This document shows, in pieces, positions 24,582 through 28,624 of a stretch of DNA of 28,624 bases. Under the pieces are notes generated by a model. It did not search any database, was not told the origin of the DNA, and saw only the letters and a program-made list of their open reading frames with translations. A program made the position numbers and the translations under genes. Position 1 is the stretch's first letter. Each line of letters begins with the position of its first letter. This DNA comes from an uncultured Muribaculaceae bacterium (lineage in GTDB: Bacteria; Bacteroidota; Bacteroidia; Bacteroidales; Muribaculaceae), in contig CALHWU010000162.1 of assembly GCA_938039795.1 (NCBI GenBank), positions 1 to 28,624 on the forward strand. The letters are read 5' to 3'.

Positions 24582-25183
24582 ACGTAATATCCAACATCCT
24601 CTACTGGATCTCCACCGGCCTGCTCGTGCCGGTAATAGTGCTCCTCATCTTCTTTTTCATCCGTGCGATCATCATGATCGGCGCCTTCTTCGGCCAGTAT
24701 CTCAACGAAAAGCGCCTCACCGCCCCGCTCTGCCGGCAGCTCCAACTGCTGACGCCCGCATCGCTCACCGACTTCAGCGCGTCGCTCCCCGAGCGCCCCT
24801 CCACGTTGGTGGGCGCCTACGCCGCCCGCATCATCGCCGAAGCCGGCAACAGCCCCCGCATCGACCTGCTCCTCTCGGAGTATGAGATCGAAGCCGACAA
24901 AAACATCGCCACATCCAAGATACTCACCAAGATGGGCCCGATCCTCGGCCTGATGGGCACCCTCATCCCCATGGGCCCCGCCCTCGTGGGGCTCGCCTCG
25001 GGCGACATTGCCTCTATGGCCTACAACATGCAGGTGGCCTTCGCCACAACGGTCGTGGGCCTCGTGGTCAGCGCCATCGGCTTCCTCACCCAGCAGGTCA
25101 AGGAACGCTGGGCTGTCAGAGACGTCACCGCCCTGGAATACCTCGCCGAGATTGTACGACCCGCTGAATCCGCCAAGCTATGA
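24578..25183 (+). CDS. hmuU: HmuU, MotA/TolQ/ExbB proton-channel family
   Basis: 201 residues. Membrane segments near 8-38, 118-145 and 152-175. The family core KILTKMGPILGLMGTLIPMG (about 106-125) followed by MAYNMQVAFATTVVGLVVSA is that of MotA/TolQ/ExbB proteins, which form proton-driven stators. The ATG overlaps the HmuT stop (ATGA at 24578-24581) and its own stop overlaps the HmuV start in the same way, so HmuT, HmuU and HmuV are translated together. With HmuV it probably forms an ExbBD-like motor for the receptor or for HmuS; no separate TonB gene is in the window. Confidence 0.88.
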   Translation: MNVISNILYWISTGLLVPVIVLLIFFFIRAIIMIGAFFGQYLNEKRLTAPLCRQLQLLTPASLTDFSASLPERPSTLVGAYAARIIAEAGNSPRIDLLLSEYEIEADKNIATSKILTKMGPILGLMGTLIPMGPALVGLASGDIASMAYNMQVAFATTVVGLVVSAIGFLTQQVKERWAVRDVTALEYLAEIVRPAESAKL

Positions 25184-25512
25184 GACGCCGCCGCCACTCG
25201 CTGCTGCAACGCAGCGACGACAACGACCCGATGAGCGTTGTCAGCAACCTCTTCGACGTAGCCATGGTGTTTGCCGTCGCCCTGATGGTCGCCCTCGTCA
25301 GCCGCTACAACATGACCGAAATGTTCTCGCAGGAAGACTTCACCATGGTGAAGAACCCCGGCAAGGAAAACATGGAGATCATTACCAAAGAGGGCGAGAA
25401 GATCAGCCGCTACACCCCTTCCGACGACACCGACCCCTCCTCGCCCCGCGGCAAGCGCGTCGGCATCGCCTACGAGCTTCCAAACGGCGACATCATCTAC
25501 GTCCCTGAATAA
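25180..25512 (+). CDS. hmuV: HmuV, DUF2149 family, ExbD-like single-pass protein
   Basis: 110 residues. A basic start (MRRRRHSLLQRSDDNDPM) leads into one membrane segment (about 20-40, VVSNLFDVAMVFAVALMVAL) with Asp26 near its beginning, as in the proton-carrying Asp of ExbD and MotB. The soluble periplasmic rest contains VKNPGKENMEIITKEGEKIS and ends GIAYELPNGDIIYVPE. This is the DUF2149 pattern that accompanies MotA/TolQ/ExbB partners in archaea and Bacteroidetes. It is the last gene of the heme operon. The degenerate lysR copy begins within 10 bases after its stop, and I see no terminator between. Confidence 0.82.
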   Translation: MRRRRHSLLQRSDDNDPMSVVSNLFDVAMVFAVALMVALVSRYNMTEMFSQEDFTMVKNPGKENMEIITKEGEKISRYTPSDDTDPSSPRGKRVGIAYELPNGDIIYVPE

Positions 25513-25520
25513 TACTACGG

Positions 25521-25660
25521 TTACATACATGTGTTTTCCGACCCATCTTGTAAGCAATCCATCCAGGCATTCCTGCGTCTTCTGGGCGATTCGATCGCCA
25601 TCAGAAGAGGCAAAACGCATGGCTATGATTGTCATGTCGCTAAAAATGACTAACTTTGCG
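25521..25660 (+). pseudogene. Degenerate lysR 3' end (right copy of the direct repeat)
   Basis: Translated from 25531, the sequence VFSDPSCKQSIQAFLRLLGD continues SIAI, against VLSDSYRKQSMQEFLRILSD and SIAV at the end of the LysR protein at 13340-14239. A one-base deletion near 25604 shifts the frame before the end. The similarity continues past the stop into the promoter of the fadL-type gene. No start and no upstream lysR sequence are present, since hmuV directly precedes it, so this is a non-coding remnant. Confidence 0.78.
25651..25658 (+). promoter_or_regulatory. Bacteroidetes -7 element for the FadL-type gene
   Basis: TAACTTTG fits TAnnTTTG and lies 33 bases before the ATG at 25692. 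It sits inside the right repeat copy; the matching bases of the left copy (14271-14278, TGACTATC) no longer fit the consensus. Confidence 0.6.
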
Positions 25661-25691
25661 GCCATTATCCAAACCAAAGATTGATTAAACA

Positions 25692-27071
25692 ATGACAAAA
25701 AGGATCGTAACCGCACTGGCCTGCATCGTATGCGTAGCCATTGCGACCAAGGCCGAAGGCTATCAGATCAACACTCTCAGCGCGCGTCAGCTCGGTATGG
25801 GACATACCGGCACGGCACTCAAACTCGGCTCTGAAAGCATGATATTCAACCCTGCCGGAATGGGATTCGCCACCACGACATTCGACATCAGCGGCTGCGT
25901 GACCGGCATCAAGGCTGACGCATCAGCCAGCTACGAGGGTCATAAACAGCAGACCGACAATGGCATCTCCACACCGATGGCGTTCAACGCATCATTCCGC
26001 ATCTACGACAATCTGCAGGCAGGCGTATCGTTCTTCACCCCCTACGGCAGCTCCATCGACTGGGGCAGAGACTGGCCCGGCGCAGTGCTCAACAGCTCGG
26101 TCGACCTGAAGATGTTCACCATACAGCCTACATTCGCATGGCGCATCACACCGCGGCTCTCCGTCGGCGCAGGTCTGATGCTCACATGGGGCACCGTCGA
26201 CCTGCACAAGGCGCTTGTAAGCGCATCGACGTTCGACAAACTGCTCGGAGCTGGACTCACACATCTCCTCGGAGTCCCGGCTGACTACCGCTTCGGCAAC
26301 ACCTCTCCTGCCTCCGTCGGCCTCAAGGGCACATCGCAGATGGCTGTAGGCGCCAACATCGGAGTGATGTACGACATCACCGACCGCTGGACTGTCGGCG
26401 CATCATTCCGCACGCGCATGACCATGTCGGTCAAAAAGGGCGATGCCACAGTCAGTTATGCGAATGAAATCGCCGAAAAGGTGCTTGAGGACAAGCTCAA
26501 CATGATCAACGCCGCCAACTTTGAAGCGTCAATGCCGGCTCCGTACGTATTCGGTCTCGGAATAAGCTTCAAGCCGACCGATCGCCTCACGCTCGCTCTC
26601 GACGCCCAGCTCACGGGATGGAAAACCTACCGCCATCTCGACATAGAGTTTCTTAACGATCAGGCAAGCGCCTATGACCAACACATCACAAAAAACTACC
26701 ACGACGCATGGGCATTCAAAGCCGGCGCACAATACGCTCTCACCCACCGCTTCGACGTACGCGCCGGTCTGATGATCGACACGACTCCCGTCAACAGCAG
26801 CCACTATAATCCCGAGACCCCCGGCATGACCAAGATCGAACCCACGCTTGGCTTTTCATTCCGCCCCATCGAACATCTTTCAATCGATCTGTCATTCATG
26901 TATATCGCCGGTCTCGGCAAGGATGGAGCCTCATGTTCCTACCCTGACCTGCTGGCCGCTTCTGTCGGACAGATGTTCCCGCAGCTCGGTCTGCAGCCCG
27001 AACGCACGTTCAAAGCCGACTATCGTGTGCATGCTTTCGCACCGTCGATTGGCATATCTTATAAGTTCTGA
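25692..27071 (+). CDS. FadL/OmpP1/TodX-type outer-membrane transporter
   Basis: 459 residues. Signal peptide about 1-22, then the family start GYQINTLSARQLGMGHTGTA (23-42) and SMIFNPAGMGFATT, the NPA box of FadL proteins, which forms the plug hatch. The remainder alternates barrel strands; the last residues IGISYKF end in Phe, as required for barrel assembly. The family passes long-chain fatty acids or other hydrophobic compounds across the outer membrane; the ligand here is not known. It has its own -7 element (25651-25658) and a hairpin terminator after the stop, so it is transcribed alone. The LysR remnant in front suggests that lysR was once its neighbour and possibly its regulator. Confidence 0.87.
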   Translation: MTKRIVTALACIVCVAIATKAEGYQINTLSARQLGMGHTGTALKLGSESMIFNPAGMGFATTTFDISGCVTGIKADASASYEGHKQQTDNGISTPMAFNASFRIYDNLQAGVSFFTPYGSSIDWGRDWPGAVLNSSVDLKMFTIQPTFAWRITPRLSVGAGLMLTWGTVDLHKALVSASTFDKLLGAGLTHLLGVPADYRFGNTSPASVGLKGTSQMAVGANIGVMYDITDRWTVGASFRTRMTMSVKKGDATVSYANEIAEKVLEDKLNMINAANFEASMPAPYVFGLGISFKPTDRLTLALDAQLTGWKTYRHLDIEFLNDQASAYDQHITKNYHDAWAFKAGAQYALTHRFDVRAGLMIDTTPVNSSHYNPETPGMTKIEPTLGFSFRPIEHLSIDLSFMYIAGLGKDGASCSYPDLLAASVGQMFPQLGLQPERTFKADYRVHAFAPSIGISYKF

Positions 27072-27092
27072 CCACTGCCTGACGGCGACAAT

Positions 27093-27152
27093 CTTTTTTT
27101 TCGCTCCCGCAAGCCATGCCGTATTGTCATGGCAGGACGGGAGCGAACTTTT
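27093..27152 (+). terminator. Two-part hairpin terminator after the FadL-type gene
   Basis: Outer stem TTCGCTCCCG (27100-27109) with CGGGAGCGAA (27138-27147), inner stem GCCATG (27113-27118) with CATGGC (27128-27133). T runs on both sides (27093-27101 and 27149-27153) mean it may also stop transcription from the other side. Confidence 0.85.
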
Positions 27153-27205
27153 TATGAGGGCCGATGGTTTATATCTCATAAAACCAACCTAACATACTAT
27201 CGATT

Positions 27206-27718
27206 ATGAAAAAATTGATTCTCTCTGTAGCTGTGACGGCCGTCGCTCTCATGATGGCATGCACAGGCAAAGAACAGGCGAAGAAAGAAGATGGAGGCAT
27301 AATGGCCAAAATCGAGAACTGCACCAATACAGATTCACTTAAAGCTTATGTGGAGCAGGCCAAAGCTTATGCGCAGACTCTTGTCAGCGAAGGTAAGGTA
27401 GATCAGGCCAAGGCGTTTCTGGCCAAAATAGAGCCAATGGTGAAACAAAAGGCACCGGCGCTCGCGTCGGCCCTGACATCGGTGGAAACGGCGCTCGACA
27501 AGGTTGAGTCGGCGGTCGGTGAAAAAGCCGACAGCGCCAAACAGGCTGTAACCGATTCGGCAGAAGGCAAGTTTGACGCAGCTAAACAGGCTGTCAGCGA
27601 CAAAGTTTCTGAGGCTGCCGGGAAAACGGCCGATGCTGTCGACAAAGCTGCCGGAAAGGCATCGGATGCCGTCGGCAAAGCTACTGACGCCATCAAGGAC
27701 AAACTGAAAGCCGACTGA
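27206..27718 (+). CDS. Alanine-rich amphipathic lipoprotein (LEA-like repeats)
   Basis: 170 residues. Lipoprotein signal ending MMAC (Cys19), then a charged linker. Residues 40-80 form helices (TDSLKAYVEQAKAYAQTLVS). Residues 95-168 are a run of short Ala/Lys/Asp-rich repeats (AKQAVTDSAE, AKQAVSDKVSEAAGKTADAV, DKAAGKASDAVGKATDAIKD) with an 11-residue period like LEA or YtxH-type proteins. Such helices are often linked to stress tolerance or to spacing in the envelope; no enzyme motif is seen. It has no recognisable -7 promoter in the 134-base gap, which is mostly filled by the terminator of the preceding gene. Confidence 0.7.
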   Translation: MKKLILSVAVTAVALMMACTGKEQAKKEDGGIMAKIENCTNTDSLKAYVEQAKAYAQTLVSEGKVDQAKAFLAKIEPMVKQKAPALASALTSVETALDKVESAVGEKADSAKQAVTDSAEGKFDAAKQAVSDKVSEAAGKTADAVDKAAGKASDAVGKATDAIKDKLKAD

Positions 27719-27783
27719 AACTGACCTCTTAAGGATTCATTGACTATTATTACTGTCCGCTAAACTTTAGGAGGCAATAGAAA

Positions 27784-27821
27784 GAAAGGGCCGATTCCAT
27801 TTGCAAGAGTCGGTCCTTTTA
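27784..27821 (+). terminator. Hairpin before the transposase
   Basis: A 13-bp stem (27785-27797 with 27807-27819, two G-T pairs) closes a 9-base loop and ends in TTTT. It can end the lipoprotein message, or belong to the insertion sequence and block read-through into the transposase. Confidence 0.7.
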
Positions 27822-27857
27822 GTTTAGTTTGTGTTCGCCAAAACATATGTCTAAACT

Positions 27858-28624
27858 ATGCCCAAAAGTAGTAATTTCTTCGGACAGCCGATATACGGAC
27901 AGCTGATAAAATCGCTTGACCGTGAAAAAATTGTTGAAATGAGCCGTAAACACGGCGGGGAGAAGTATGTCAAGAGCTTTGACGGCTACACTCATCTGCT
28001 GACAATGCTATATGCGGTGATCCAGCGGTTCGATTCATTGCGTGAGATAGAGACCTCCATGACGGCTGAAGTCCGCAAGTTGCACCATGTGGGTATCGGC
28101 ACCGTTCCGAAGCGCAGTACTTTGTCGGATGCAAATGCCAGACGTTCAGAGAAGTTCTTTGAAGAGGTCTACCGCAACCTGTATGAAGCCAACAAGGACA
28201 TTCTTTCATCGGACAGCCGGCGTAACGGCACGGAAGAATGGATAAGACGGCTGCGTATCATAGATTCCACAACCGTAACACTGTTCTCAAATGCCATATT
28301 CAAGGGAGTAGGACGGCATCCCAAAACGGGAAAGAAGAAAGGCGGCATCAAGGTTCATGCTGTGATACACGCCAATGAAGGTGTACCATGTGACGTACAG
28401 TACACATCGGCGGCTACAAACGACTCGTTCATGCTTGCTCCAAGCCATTATAAACGAGACGAGATAACGGCGCTGGACCGCGCCTACATCAACTATGCCA
28501 AGTTCGAGGAGCTGACTGACCGCGGGGTGGTATATGTCACCAAGATGAAGAAAAATCTCAATTACGAGACGCTTGTGGACTGCATGCATCAGAATCCGCA
28601 GGGACTTATGGAATATCGGGAGCA
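27858..28624 (+). CDS. IS4-family transposase, N-terminal part (cut by window edge)
   Basis: 255 codons, open to the end of the window. The N-terminus (about 9-100, GQPIYGQLIKSLDREKIVEM) matches the DUF4372 domain that precedes many Bacteroidetes IS4 transposases. The DDE fold follows: first Asp in IIDSTTVTLF (D136), second Asp in LDRAYINY (D207). The catalytic Glu (YREK-type motif) lies beyond the edge. Whether the element is intact cannot be judged. It catalyses cut-and-paste movement of the element. Confidence 0.85.
   Translation, partial: MPKSSNFFGQPIYGQLIKSLDREKIVEMSRKHGGEKYVKSFDGYTHLLTMLYAVIQRFDSLREIETSMTAEVRKLHHVGIGTVPKRSTLSDANARRSEKFFEEVYRNLYEANKDILSSDSRRNGTEEWIRRLRIIDSTTVTLFSNAIFKGVGRHPKTGKKKGGIKVHAVIHANEGVPCDVQYTSAATNDSFMLAPSHYKRDEITALDRAYINYAKFEELTDRGVVYVTKMKKNLNYETLVDCMHQNPQGLMEYRE

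Larger units (their letters stand above)
27752..28624 (+). mobile_element. IS4-type insertion sequence, left part
   Basis: The transposase and the bases before it mark the left part of an insertion sequence whose right end is beyond the window. The left edge is not certain. The motif CTAAACT occurs at 27760-27766 and 27851-27857 and inverted at 27821-27827, and the terminal repeat probably lies near 27752-27770. The opposite end is needed to fix it. Confidence 0.5.

Noticed and set aside
1..28624. tRNA, rRNA, CRISPR arrays
   Set aside because: Read through for cloverleaf-like, rRNA-like or regularly spaced repeat structure; none was seen by eye.

Overview
The window reads as chromosomal DNA of an anaerobic Bacteroidales bacterium, most likely from the gut and plausibly Muribaculaceae-like. 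Evidence: Bacteroidetes-type promoters (TAnnTTTG at -7) before several genes, little Shine-Dalgarno signal, GC-rich third positions, and characteristic families (Porin_10-type putative porin, DUF3109, calycin-like lipoprotein, Hmu-type heme operon, meso-diaminopimelate dehydrogenase, Ric-like hemerythrin/LuxR regulator). The family-level assignment is inference.

Layout. 1-2301 (+): end of a DUF3109 gene and a secreted GH20 hexosaminidase. 2289-5690 (-): small membrane protein, GlsB/YeaQ-type protein, putative porin and periplasmic solute-binding protein. 5829-8082 (+): pta-ackA. 8106-11446 (+): ddh, an AGCS amino-acid symporter with a broken frame, a DUF59/MIP18 Fe-S assembly protein and an LpxH-type phosphoesterase. 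11447-11814: gene-free, with a promoter-like element, an inverted repeat and a strong terminator (possible short RNA). 11815-13286 (+): small membrane protein and a two-gene ThrE-type exporter. 13340-14239 (+): LysR regulator. 14296-15255 (-): Ric/YtfE-like di-iron domain fused to a LuxR helix-turn-helix. 15468-25512 (+): a tightly packed seven-gene Hmu-type heme operon (PepSY membrane protein, calycin-like lipoprotein, TonB receptor, CobN/HmuS chelatase in two frames, HmuT, HmuU, HmuV). 25692-27071 (+): FadL/OmpP1-type porin. 27206-27718 (+): alanine-rich lipoprotein. 27858-end (+): start of an IS4-type transposase, cut by the window edge.

Most interesting points. (1) The regulator plus complete heme operon is bracketed by two diverged direct repeats: the 3' end of lysR (about 14131-14280) and a degenerate copy of it (about 25521-25660) directly after hmuV and carrying the promoter of the fadL-type gene. 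This suggests the heme module was inserted between an ancestral lysR-fadL pair. (2) The di-iron LuxR regulator is divergent from the operon, and its promoter (TTTG-N19-TAATTTTG, minus strand) contains a perfect 19-bp palindrome between and over the core elements, suggesting autoregulation and a candidate redox/NO/iron switch for heme use. (3) HmuS carries a Met/His-rich insertion. (4) The receptor keeps the FRAP and NPDL boxes but has no His between them. (5) HmuS and the AGCS symporter each contain one reading-frame break; whether these are real or assembly errors cannot be decided from the sequence.
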